This document shows positions 1 to 7,858 of a stretch of 64,000 nt of DNA, piece by piece. The DNA comes from UBA685 sp049890215 (GTDB lineage: Bacteria; Pseudomonadota; Alphaproteobacteria; Puniceispirillales; Puniceispirillaceae), in the NCBI GenBank assembly GCA_049890215.1, contig JBMHBX010000064.1, positions 33,886-97,885 on the forward strand, read 5' to 3'. Each line of letters opens with the position of its first letter. The first letter of the stretch is position 1. The translations under genes were made by a program, and so were the position numbers. The notes under the pieces are model-generated. The model searched no databases, was not told the DNA's origin, and saw nothing but the letters and a program-made list of their open reading frames with translations.

Positions 1-1
1 C

Positions 2-319
2 CGCGGCAGAGCCAGTAACCCGAAATGGATCCAATCTGTCATGCGTCATGGTTATAAGGGCGCATTCGAAATGGCAGCGACTGTGGATTATTTATTTGCC
101 TTCTCTGCGACAACTGGTCAGGTAAGAGAGGCGCATTTTAATGCGCTGTTTGAGGCTTATATCGAAGATGATAAAGTGCGTGACTTCCTCAAAGACGTCA
201 ATGAAGATGCTTATTATGATATGATCAGGCGTTTTGAGGAGGCGATTGCACGCGGGCTGTGGGTGCCACGGCGAAATGCGGTGCATATGGCGCTGGAACA
301 GATGACAAACAAAAGCTAG
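2..319 (+). CDS. cobN: Cobaltochelatase large subunit CobN, C-terminal end only
   Basis: The frame is open from the first bases of the window and ends at a TAG, so only the last 105 residues of a protein normally over 1000 residues long are visible. The segment with NPKWIQSVMRHGYKGAFE followed by a D-Y-L-F-A-F stretch matches the conserved end of the CobN/BchH-type chelatase large subunit, which inserts cobalt into hydrogenobyrinic acid a,c-diamide with the CobST ATPase. A magnesium-chelatase BchH assignment is less likely because cobO follows 54 bases later and a cobalamin cluster continues for 14 kb. CobS and CobT are not in this window. Confidence 0.85.
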   Translation, partial: RGRASNPKWIQSVMRHGYKGAFEMAATVDYLFAFSATTGQVREAHFNALFEAYIEDDKVRDFLKDVNEDAYYDMIRRFEEAIARGLWVPRRNAVHMALEQMTNKS

Positions 320-373
320 GCCGGCCCTTCGGTGGGATCGTGCGATGATAATGTGGCAGTGAAGGAGACAGAG

Positions 374-982
374 ATGATTGATGATAGCAATCGCCATAAT
401 GAAAAAATGGCAAAGAAAAAACAAGCGCGTGACAAGATCATGTCAACCAAGACTGATAAAAAGGGGCTTGTGATCATCCATACTGGCAAAGGAAAAGGCA
501 AATCATCTGCGGCTTTTGGCATGATTTTTCGCTGTATCGCGCATGATATGAAATGTGCGGTTGTACAATTCATCAAAGGCGGAATGGATACAGGTGAGCG
601 TACGCTTATCACAAAATACCATAGTGATATCTGCGCCTTTCATACGATGGGTGAAGGCTTTACATGGGAGACGCAAGACAGAGACAGAGATATCGAAATG
701 GCAGGAAAGGCATGGGAGAAAGCCAAAGAGCTTATCTGTGATGAAAGCCATAAGATGGTCTTGTTAGATGAAATCAATATCGCGCTTCGTTATGGCTATA
801 TTGACAGTGCAGAGGTGGTGCAATTTCTGAATGAGAAAAAGCCGCCTATGACTCATGTGGTCCTCACAGGGCGTAATGCAGCAGATGAATTAATTGAAAT
901 CGCTGATTTGGTGACGGAGATGGAATTGGTAAAGCATCCCTTCCGGTCCGGCATAAAAGCGCAGATTGGTGTTGAATTTTAA
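374..982 (+). CDS. cobO: Cob(I)yrinic acid a,c-diamide adenosyltransferase
   Basis: The 202-residue protein transfers the adenosyl group of ATP to the reduced corrinoid cobalt (BtuR/CobO family). It carries the P-loop GKGKGKSS at residues 38-45, a Walker-B-like LLDEINIAL segment, and ends in HPFRSGIKAQIGVEF, the usual CobO terminus. An upstream in-frame ATG at 332 exists, but the ATG at 374 is preceded by GAAGGAGA five to six bases away and gives the usual family length. It follows cobN closely and precedes cobQ by 36 bases, so the three are probably co-transcribed. Confidence 0.93.
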   Translation: MIDDSNRHNEKMAKKKQARDKIMSTKTDKKGLVIIHTGKGKGKSSAAFGMIFRCIAHDMKCAVVQFIKGGMDTGERTLITKYHSDICAFHTMGEGFTWETQDRDRDIEMAGKAWEKAKELICDESHKMVLLDEINIALRYGYIDSAEVVQFLNEKKPPMTHVVLTGRNAADELIEIADLVTEMELVKHPFRSGIKAQIGVEF

Positions 983-1018
983 GGGCAGCTCTGGCGCCCG
1001 GAAAAGGCTGTTTGAACA

Positions 1019-2524
1019 ATGCGTAAAGGCACCATCATGTTACAGGGAGCCGGGTCCAATGTCGGCAAATCTGTTTTGGTCGCAGGGTTATGCCGCGCTT
1101 TTGCACGCCGTGGTTTATCTGTTGCGCCTTTTAAGCCGCAAAATATGTCAAATAACGCCGCAGTCACAAAAGATGGTGGTGAAATTGGCCGCGCTCAGGC
1201 CTTGCAGGCACGCGCATGTTATCTTGCGCCTGTGACAGATATGAATCCTGTTCTGTTAAAGCCTGAGACAGATACAGGGGCACAGGTGATTGTGCAAGGC
1301 AAGCGGTTCGGGTCTATGCGCGCACGTGAATATGGCAAACAAAAAGCCCAGCTGCTACCTCCTGTTGTCGAGAGTTTTGACAGGCTTTATGAGGCGCATG
1401 ACCTTGTGATTATCGAAGGTGCCGGCAGTCCTGCTGAGGTGAATTTGCGTGCCGGTGATATCGCAAATATGGGCTTTGCCGAGGCAGCAAATGTGCCTGT
1501 TGTGATGATTGGTGATATTGACAGGGGCGGCGTGATTGCCTCATTGGTCGGCACTGATAAGGTGTTATCACAAGATGACCGCAGCCGCATTAAAGGGTTT
1601 ATCATCAATAAATTTCGCGGTGATACCACCTTATTTCATGATGGGATGACCATCATTGAAGAGGCGACAAACTGGCGTGGTGTGGGTATTTTGCCATGGT
1701 TTGGCGGGGCATCAAAACTGCCGGCTGAAGATATTCTGGATTTATCAGAAAAGGCGCGCGCCGGTGAGGATAAGGCAGTGCATGTCGCTGTACCTGTACT
1801 GCGCCGCATTGCCAATTTTGATGATCTGGACCCTTTGGCAGCCGAAGATCAGGTAAAGCTTACGCTTGTTGGTGAAGGAGAGGCATTGCCGGGTGATGCA
1901 GATCTTATCTTATTGCCAGGGTCAAAAGCGACTATCTCTGATATGGCTTATATCAAAGAACAAGGCTGGGATATTGATATCAAAGCGCATATCAGGCGTG
2001 GTGGTCATGTGATAGGTCTTTGTGGCGGCTATCAAATGCTTGGCAAGATGGTGTATGATCCGCAAGGGATTGAAGGTGCAAATCATCAGGCAGAAGGACT
2101 GGGGCTTCTTGATATTGAAACACGCCTTGAAGGGCGTAAAATTGTGACAGATTCACAAGGGGTGTCAGTGCCAGAAGGCCTTGAGGTATCAGGCTATGAG
2201 ATTCATATGGGCAGGACAGACGGGCCTGATTGCGCACGGCCTATGGTGATGGTGAACACAAAAGACGGGCCAGTCGCGGACGGGGCAAGTGACAGAACAG
2301 GGCGCGTGCGCGGCTGTTATATGCATGGTCTGTTTGCCTCAGACAGTTATCGTGCGCATTTGCTTGCCTTGCTGGGCGGAGAGGCACGCACAGTTGATTT
2401 TGATGATGTTATTGAACAAGAATTAGACAGGCTTGCTGATCATATAGAGGCGCATTTAGATCTTGAGGCTTTGGCAGATATTGCCGGTATCGATCTAGAA
2501 GGTTATGCCAATCAGAAGGCATAG
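1019..2524 (+). CDS. cobQ: Cobyric acid synthase (glutamine-hydrolysing)
   Basis: The 501-residue enzyme amidates four side chains of adenosylcobyrinic acid a,c-diamide using glutamine and ATP. The N-terminal dethiobiotin-synthetase-like ATPase domain has GAGSNVGKS (residues 10-18) and KPQNMSNNAAVT. The C-terminal class I glutaminase-like domain has LCGGYQMLG, with the probable nucleophile Cys335, and a later CYMHGLF histidine motif. Length is normal for CobQ. An internal ATG at 1037 is a possible alternative start. The 3' end overlaps the convergent cobD gene by 30 bases. Confidence 0.95.
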   Translation: MRKGTIMLQGAGSNVGKSVLVAGLCRAFARRGLSVAPFKPQNMSNNAAVTKDGGEIGRAQALQARACYLAPVTDMNPVLLKPETDTGAQVIVQGKRFGSMRAREYGKQKAQLLPPVVESFDRLYEAHDLVIIEGAGSPAEVNLRAGDIANMGFAEAANVPVVMIGDIDRGGVIASLVGTDKVLSQDDRSRIKGFIINKFRGDTTLFHDGMTIIEEATNWRGVGILPWFGGASKLPAEDILDLSEKARAGEDKAVHVAVPVLRRIANFDDLDPLAAEDQVKLTLVGEGEALPGDADLILLPGSKATISDMAYIKEQGWDIDIKAHIRRGGHVIGLCGGYQMLGKMVYDPQGIEGANHQAEGLGLLDIETRLEGRKIVTDSQGVSVPEGLEVSGYEIHMGRTDGPDCARPMVMVNTKDGPVADGASDRTGRVRGCYMHGLFASDSYRAHLLALLGGEARTVDFDDVIEQELDRLADHIEAHLDLEALADIAGIDLEGYANQKA

Positions 2525-3478
2525 CAAAGACGTGCTGCCAAGGGCAAACCACAAAATTTGAAGCGCTTTATCAATATCAGAGGCTGAGATATCGCGGCGT
2601 CCGTTTGCGTTCATAAAGGGTAAGTCAAGCAATCTGTTTTTATAATATCGGGGGCCGCCAAGGCGGATCCCAAGCGTGCCTGCCATGGCTGATTCAGGAT
2701 AACCTGCATTTGGCGAGGCATGTTTATCAGCATCTTGCTTCATGACCTGTTTTGCCTGTTTGCCGGCATCTCCTGACAAAGAGGTGGCAATGATTAATAA
2801 GGCGGTCAGTCGTGCGGGGAAAAAATTAGCAACATCATCAAGCATCGCCGCCCCCCACCCAAAGGCATAAAATCTGGCCGATTTGTAACCAACCATCGAA
2901 TCAGCGGTGTTGATCATTTTATAGGCAAAAAGCAAGGGAAGCCCGCCAATCAAATACCAGATAGCCGGCGCGATCACACCATCTGAGAGGTTTTCAGCCC
3001 CTGTTTCGATCGCGGCTTTGGCGATATCTGTTTGCCCCATCTGTCTGGTATCACGTCCCACTATCATAGAGACAGCGTATCTGGCAGCGTCAAGATCGCC
3101 TTTTTTGAGCGGTTGCATGACAGCGTCTATGTGATCATATAACGACCTGCCTGCCAGTAAGATGGCGACCAGACAAACCTCAATGAAGATGCCAAAGGGC
3201 AGAAAGCTCAGCAAGATTGTGCATATCAGGCCAATGGCACTGGCAAGAGATACCCATAAGATGATTGCCAGAATGCCAAGGATACGCCGCTTGCGGCCTG
3301 TAATGGTGCGCTTGTTAAATCGACTTTCCACAAAGCTGATTGCTTTGCCAAATAACACCACAGGATGGGGTAAGCGTGACCATAAAAAAGAAGGCTCACC
3401 CATCGCCATATCAAGGGCAAGGGCCATTCCCATGATCATGAAAGGAGACGCAAACAGAGCTAAAAAGTCCGGAGACAT
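2495..3478 (-). CDS. cobD: Adenosylcobinamide-phosphate synthase (CbiB/CobD), membrane protein
   Basis: The 327-residue polytopic inner-membrane protein joins the aminopropanol(-phosphate) arm to adenosylcobyric acid. Family signatures seen are DMAMGEPSFLWSRLPHPVV near the N terminus, VGRDTRQM, the ETGAENLSDGVIAP block and PNAGYPESAMAGTLGIRLGG. Several hydrophobic helices span residues 60-110 and the C terminus. It lies opposite cobQ, overlapping its 3' end by 30 bases, so the two transcripts are antisense at their ends. The name cobD is used here in the Pseudomonas denitrificans sense (cbiB of Salmonella). Confidence 0.95.
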   Translation of the reverse strand: MSPDFLALFASPFMIMGMALALDMAMGEPSFLWSRLPHPVVLFGKAISFVESRFNKRTITGRKRRILGILAIILWVSLASAIGLICTILLSFLPFGIFIEVCLVAILLAGRSLYDHIDAVMQPLKKGDLDAARYAVSMIVGRDTRQMGQTDIAKAAIETGAENLSDGVIAPAIWYLIGGLPLLFAYKMINTADSMVGYKSARFYAFGWGAAMLDDVANFFPARLTALLIIATSLSGDAGKQAKQVMKQDADKHASPNAGYPESAMAGTLGIRLGGPRYYKNRLLDLPFMNANGRRDISASDIDKALQILWFALGSTSLLCLLIGITF

Positions 3479-3806
3479 GATTTATGACCCTTCAAAGAGG
3501 TGGAATTTGTGACAGAGCATGTCGTATTTTAAGCCATTGCACCATAGTGTCAAAGCTAGTATGAGTTATCACATATCGGAGCCTGTCGTTAAGGTGAAAA
3601 TTGACTCGGTGACAGCGACCTATCTCAGGGCTTGAAAAATCCGAGCTCCGGCGTTGAAACTGCCTGTATCGCACGCTAGGTGATACAGCATGATGATTTG
3701 CCCTTTTTTTCCCACCTATCGTCAGCGCCCGCTTCTGGCTTAGCCTAAGTCAACAGGCGGCGATGGTTGGATTTGTGATTGTTACGTTAGAAGGCGGAGT
3801 GAAACT
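3479..3806. other. Divergent intergenic region between cobD and the cbiX operon
   Basis: This 328-base stretch separates cobD (leftward) from the rightward small-protein/cbiX operon and must hold both promoters. I looked on both strands for a cobalamin riboswitch and found no B12-box or CCCGC-ACTGT-type core. It contains a 7-bp inverted repeat, CTGTATC at 3664-3670 with GATACAG at 3682-3688, followed by a T-rich run at about 3703-3710. No convincing ORF, tRNA or clear sigma-70 promoter was seen. Confidence 0.5.
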
Positions 3807-4085
3807 ATGTCTCATCTTTTCAAAATGGCCGGGTGTTTTGCCCTGCTTAGCCCTGCTGCGGCATATGCGCATATTGGCCATATTGGCGAGTTGGCAGGAC
3901 ATGGCCATCTTATCGGTCTGGGCGGGCTTGTGGCGGCCGCCGCACTGGCAGCGCTTGTTGCAAAATTATCAGCGGAAAAGGCGGATGGCGAAGATGGTCT
4001 TGATGAAAGATCAGATGATGAGACAGGTGAGGCGAAAGATGGCAGGGCTGAAGAGACAGAAACAGGAGATTATGTAAATGGCTGA
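3807..4085 (+). CDS. Small exported/membrane protein coupled to cbiX
   Basis: The 92-residue protein has an N-terminal hydrophobic signal-like segment ending near AAAYA, then a HIGHIGELAGHGH stretch with four histidines, one transmembrane helix (LVAAAALAALVAK) and a highly acidic tail rich in Glu and Asp. The start ATG has GGAG eight bases upstream. Its end overlaps the cbiX start by 8 bases, so the two are translationally coupled. It resembles small His-containing membrane proteins that I recall beside cobalamin genes in alphaproteobacteria (DUF6732-like). That family assignment and a role in cobalt handling are inference; no function is known to me. Confidence 0.75.
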   Translation: MSHLFKMAGCFALLSPAAAYAHIGHIGELAGHGHLIGLGGLVAAAALAALVAKLSAEKADGEDGLDERSDDETGEAKDGRAEETETGDYVNG

Positions 4086-5238
4086 GGCAAAAAAATATGG
4101 CGTGATGATTTGTGGTCACGGGTCACGTTCGCAATCAGCTGTTGATGAATTTGCGGCCGCGTCTCAAAAGCTTGCCGGTATGTTTGGGGATTGGCCTGTT
4201 GAATATGGGTATCTGGAATTTGCCAATCCTGTGATCAGATCAGGGCTTGATAAATTACGTGAACAGGGCGTGAATCATATTCTGGCTGTGCCTGGCATGT
4301 TGTTTGCCGCAGGGCATGCAAAAAATGATATCCCGTCTGTTCTGAATGCCTATGCTGAGGAGACAGGTATCACAATTCAATATGGCCGCGAGCTTGCGGT
4401 TGACCTGAATATGATACAGGCAGCAGGTGAGCGTATCCAAGAAGCAGTCGACAAAGCCAATGCCGAATTAGGTGATGTGCCTTTGCATGAAACATGCCTT
4501 GTTGTGATCGGCAGAGGTGCGTCTGATCCTGATGCCAATTCAAATGTGTCCAAGATCGCACGTATGCTCTGGGAAGGGATGGGGTTTGGTTGGTGTGAGA
4601 CTGGCTATTCAGGGGTGACGTTCCCGCTTGTTGAGCCATGCCTTGACCATGTGGCACGCCTTGGTTATCGCCGGGTTGTGGTCTTTCCTTATTTCTTATT
4701 CTCTGGCATTTTGATCGACCGGATTTATGGGTTTGCAGATGTGGTGGCCGCGCGTCATCCTGAGATGCAATTTATCAAAGCAGGCTATTTGAACGACCAT
4801 CCAAAGGTGTTGGCAACATTCAAAACCAGAGTTCATGAAATCATCGAAGGCAGCAATCATATGAATTGCTCTTTGTGTAAATATCGCTCAGCGGTGCTTG
4901 GCTTCGAAGAAGAAGTCGGATTGCCGCAGGAAAGCCACCATCATCATGTTGAAGGGATGGGCGCCTCTGCGCCGGGGTCAAATATCGAAGATTGCAATTT
5001 GTGTCAGGATTTCTGTACAGGTGCCTGTCGTCTTGACCAAAATCATCACCATCATCATGACCATAGCCACGTACATGATCATGATCACGGGCATGAACAC
5101 GGGCACGGGCATGGGCATGACCATCATCACCATGATCATGATCACGGGCATCATCATCACCCCTACCCGCACGCCAAACACCCGCTTGGGCCTGAATCAG
5201 TGCGCCATCATAAGCCTTTGAAAAAAGATGACGGGTGA
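4078..5238 (+). CDS. cbiX: Sirohydrochlorin cobaltochelatase CbiX, long form with Fe-S motif and His-rich tail
   Basis: The 386-residue protein inserts cobalt into sirohydrochlorin early in the pathway. Two CbiX-type domains are visible: the first begins VMICGHGSRSQSAVDEF, the second around IGRGASDPDANSNVSKIAR. MNCSLC at residues 262-267 matches the MxCxxC motif reported for the 4Fe-4S cluster of long CbiX proteins, and a second Cys-rich patch, CNLCQDFCTGAC, lies at 306-317. Residues 323-380 are dominated by about 29 histidines, probably a cobalt or nickel store. The start overlaps the upstream small gene; cobH begins 34 bases downstream. Confidence 0.93.
   Translation: MAEAKKYGVMICGHGSRSQSAVDEFAAASQKLAGMFGDWPVEYGYLEFANPVIRSGLDKLREQGVNHILAVPGMLFAAGHAKNDIPSVLNAYAEETGITIQYGRELAVDLNMIQAAGERIQEAVDKANAELGDVPLHETCLVVIGRGASDPDANSNVSKIARMLWEGMGFGWCETGYSGVTFPLVEPCLDHVARLGYRRVVVFPYFLFSGILIDRIYGFADVVAARHPEMQFIKAGYLNDHPKVLATFKTRVHEIIEGSNHMNCSLCKYRSAVLGFEEEVGLPQESHHHHVEGMGASAPGSNIEDCNLCQDFCTGACRLDQNHHHHHDHSHVHDHDHGHEHGHGHGHDHHHHDHDHGHHHHPYPHAKHPLGPESVRHHKPLKKDDG
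5041..5162 (+). repeat. Low-complexity histidine-codon tract in cbiX
   Basis: The DNA is a run of CAT/CAC codons interleaved with GAT and GGG codons (His-Asp and His-Gly dipeptides). It encodes the metal-binding tail of CbiX, is in frame, and is not a CRISPR or tandem satellite. Confidence 0.8.
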
Positions 5239-5272
5239 TTGCCTGTTGTCATAATCAGGAAAAAGGGGGGCG

Positions 5273-5914
5273 TTGTCGTTGGGATATGATTATCTGAAGT
5301 CTGGTCAGGACATTTATGATCTGTCTTTTGCGCGTGTTCGAAGCAAGACAGATTTGGGGCATGTGCCATCTGAGCTTGAGTCACTGATTGTGCGCCTTGT
5401 CCATGCGGTGGGTATGCCGGATATCGTAAAAGATATAAAATTTGATAATGGTCTGTATCAGGCAGCCATGTCAGCCTTTGCGGCCAAAGCGCCTATCTTA
5501 TGTGATTGTGATATGGTGTTTCACGGGATCACAAAGCGGTTTCTGCCTGATGACATGCCTGTTAAATCTTACATCACAGAGGCTGACCTGCCTGCGCTTG
5601 CGCAAAAAATGGGGACCACCCGCTCTGCTGCGCAAATCACCTATTGGGCAGATGAATTAGAGGGCGCTATTGTGGCAATTGGCAATGCGCCAACAGCGTT
5701 ATTTTATTTGCTGGAAGTCATGGAAAAGACAGGGGTACGCCCTGCTTGTATTTTGGGATTTCCGGTGGGATTCGTTGGGGCAAGTGAGAGCAAAGAGGCT
5801 TTGATATCTGATCATGGCACTGTGCCTTATATCACCTTGCGCGGCACAAGAGGCGGCTCAGCGCTTGCAGCAGCGGCGGTAAATGCCCTTGCCTTAGAGG
5901 CCAGAGCGCAATGA
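5273..5914 (+). CDS. cobH: Precorrin-8X methylmutase
   Basis: The 213-residue enzyme moves the methyl group from C11 to C12 to give hydrogenobyrinic (or cobyrinic) acid. The likely catalytic histidine is His44 in IVRLVHAVGMPD, matching His43 of characterised CobH, and the C terminus has YITLRGTRGGSALAAAAV. The start codon is TTG, chosen because AAAAAGGGGGG lies directly upstream at 5261-5270 and no ATG exists near the expected N terminus. The stop overlaps the cobL start in ATGA. Confidence 0.93.
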   Translation: MSLGYDYLKSGQDIYDLSFARVRSKTDLGHVPSELESLIVRLVHAVGMPDIVKDIKFDNGLYQAAMSAFAAKAPILCDCDMVFHGITKRFLPDDMPVKSYITEADLPALAQKMGTTRSAAQITYWADELEGAIVAIGNAPTALFYLLEVMEKTGVRPACILGFPVGFVGASESKEALISDHGTVPYITLRGTRGGSALAAAAVNALALEARAQ

Positions 5915-7152
5915 GTCATATCAGCCAGAGCCATAAAAAATGGCAGATTTTCGGCCTTGATGAGACTGGCCCTGAACAATTGCGCCAATGGCATAAGCAG
6001 GCGCTGAGCGAAGCTGATTTGGTGATAGCTGACAGACGGTTTCATGAGATGCTGCACCCTTTTGCGGACACGCGTCCCCTTGAGGCCTGGCCAAAACCAT
6101 TTTCTGAACTAGCGTCTCGGCTAGCGCCTTATCAGGATAAACAGGTGGCGATTTTTACCACAGGTGATCCTCTTATCTATGGGGCTGGGGTGAGTGTGAA
6201 GCGTCTGTTTCCCGCACAGGACATCTCACTCTGGCCTGCTTTATCAGGTCTCCAATTAGCAGCTGCCCATATGGCATGGCCATTGCCGCAAAGTCAGATC
6301 ATCTCAATTCATGGCAGGGGGGTAAGAAAAATTCTGCCTCATATATATCCTTTTGCGAAATGGCTTGTAGTGCCACAAAATGCAAGCTCGGTCCATGAGG
6401 TGGCAGGGTTGTTGGTAGAACATGGGTGCGGTGAGGCGGCTATGAGCTATCTTGGTGGTCTTGGTCGCAAAGATCATGAGATTGCCATTCGTAAAACAGC
6501 CCGTGAGTGGCAGGATAGCGCAGTTGAAACATTGTCTGATTTTTTCATTCTGGCAGTTGATCTGGCGCCTTGCGGGCGTTTTGCGCATTATGGCCGCTTT
6601 GGTGCTCTGCCAGATGAGGCCTTTATCAGTGATGGTAAATTAACCAAACAAGATGCCAGAGCCAGTGCAATTTCAAAATTACAACCTCATCCAAAAGGGG
6701 TGCTATGGGACCTTGGGACAGGTTGCGGGTCAATTGCGATTGAATGGGCACGACATGATGAAAGCTGTGTGGCACACGGCGTTGATAATCGTGATGATCG
6801 CCTTGACAGGGCGCGTGCCAATGCGCTTGCTCTGGGGACGCCTGAGGTCAGGTGGCACAAAGATGATATTATTGCCAAGATGGCAGATTTGCCTGTGCCT
6901 GATGCGATTTTTATTGGCGGCGGCCTGTCAGAAGAGGCCATCAGGGCAGCCTTGACGCATTTGCCAGCCGGAGGCCGGCTTGTCTGTCATGCAGTGACAT
7001 TGGAATCAGAGGCGCTTTTGCTGAGCGCTCATAAAAACTATGGTGGTCACCTTGTCAGGCTGACAGTTCATAAAGCTGACCCTGTGGGCGCCTATTATGG
7101 ATGGCGCGGTCTTATGCCTGTGACTCAATGGGCGTTGGTGAAAGAAGGGTGA
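5911..7152 (+). CDS. cobL: Precorrin-6Y C5,15-methyltransferase (decarboxylating), CbiE-CbiT fusion
   Basis: The 413-residue bifunctional enzyme methylates C5 and C15 and decarboxylates the C12 acetate chain. The N-terminal half (to about residue 205) is a CbiE-type tetrapyrrole methylase with a FTTGDPLIYGAG motif. The C-terminal half is a CbiT Rossmann methyltransferase with GVLWDLGTGCGSIAIEWAR. Length is normal for the fused CobL. It starts in an ATGA overlap with cobH and ends one base before the cobI start, so translation is tightly coupled. Confidence 0.95.
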   Translation: MSHISQSHKKWQIFGLDETGPEQLRQWHKQALSEADLVIADRRFHEMLHPFADTRPLEAWPKPFSELASRLAPYQDKQVAIFTTGDPLIYGAGVSVKRLFPAQDISLWPALSGLQLAAAHMAWPLPQSQIISIHGRGVRKILPHIYPFAKWLVVPQNASSVHEVAGLLVEHGCGEAAMSYLGGLGRKDHEIAIRKTAREWQDSAVETLSDFFILAVDLAPCGRFAHYGRFGALPDEAFISDGKLTKQDARASAISKLQPHPKGVLWDLGTGCGSIAIEWARHDESCVAHGVDNRDDRLDRARANALALGTPEVRWHKDDIIAKMADLPVPDAIFIGGGLSEEAIRAALTHLPAGGRLVCHAVTLESEALLLSAHKNYGGHLVRLTVHKADPVGAYYGWRGLMPVTQWALVKEG

Positions 7153-7153
7153 T

Positions 7154-7858
7154 ATGACAAAAGGCAGTTTGATAGGTGTCGGTACAGGACCTGGTGATCC
7201 TGAACTGGTAACACGCAAAGCATGGGCAACCATCCAAAAGGCAAAGGTTATCGCTTATCCTGCGCCTGATTCCGGGGTGAGTTTCGCACGCTCAATCGTC
7301 AGTGATGCCATCAGTGAAGAGACGCTTGAAATCCCCATGATTGTGCCTATGAGAACAGGCAGAGAGCCGGCGCAGAGCATTTATGATGACGGGGCAAAAG
7401 CCATCGCAACTCAGTTGGATTTGGGCCATGATGTGGTTGTGTTATGCGAAGGTGACCCGCTATTTTATGGATCATTTATGTATTTGCTGGCACGTCTTCG
7501 TGATGATTATGATGTTGCCATTATCCCTGGCATTACAGCGATGACGGCCTGTGCGGCGGCGGCGTCCCACCCGCTTGTGGCGCGCGAGGATATGATGACA
7601 ATCTTGCCTGCGACCATGGCTGATGAGGATTTAGTGGCTGCGATCACAGCCAGTCAGGGGATCGCCATCATGAAGGTTGGCCGACATATAAACAGGCTTC
7701 GTTCTATAATCGACAAGATAGGCTGTCTGGCAGATGCTATCTATATCAGCCATGCAAGCCTGCCTCATCAAAAGATGATGCCTTTGGCACAAGCACCAGA
7801 TGATGCGCCTTATTTTTCAATGATTTTACTTTATAAAGGTAATGATGCATGGATTTAA
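7154..7858 (+). CDS. cobI: Precorrin-2 C20-methyltransferase
   Basis: The 234-residue SAM-dependent tetrapyrrole methylase (CobI/CbiL) methylates C20 of precorrin-2 or its cobalt form. The N-terminal GVGTGPGDPELVTRKAW block, the CEGDPLFYGSFMYLLARL active-site loop and PGITAMTACAAAA are characteristic. It begins right after the cobL stop and overlaps cbiG-cobJ by 10 bases. Whether it prefers the cobalt-free or cobalt-containing substrate cannot be told from the sequence; the CbiX gene upstream makes the cobalt form plausible. Confidence 0.93.
   Translation: MTKGSLIGVGTGPGDPELVTRKAWATIQKAKVIAYPAPDSGVSFARSIVSDAISEETLEIPMIVPMRTGREPAQSIYDDGAKAIATQLDLGHDVVVLCEGDPLFYGSFMYLLARLRDDYDVAIIPGITAMTACAAAASHPLVAREDMMTILPATMADEDLVAAITASQGIAIMKVGRHINRLRSIIDKIGCLADAIYISHASLPHQKMMPLAQAPDDAPYFSMILLYKGNDAWI

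Noticed and set aside
3664..3710. The CTGTATC/GATACAG repeat followed by a T run as an intrinsic terminator.
   Set aside because: The stem is separated from the T run by about 14 bases and no rightward gene ends upstream of it.
3479..3806. A cobalamin riboswitch was expected in the long gap inside the B12 locus.
   Set aside because: No B12 box or conserved core was found on either strand; only a 7-bp inverted repeat and a T-rich run are present.
5041..5162. Short repeated units suggested a CRISPR or satellite array.
   Set aside because: The repeats are in-frame His/Asp/Gly codons of cbiX with no spacers.
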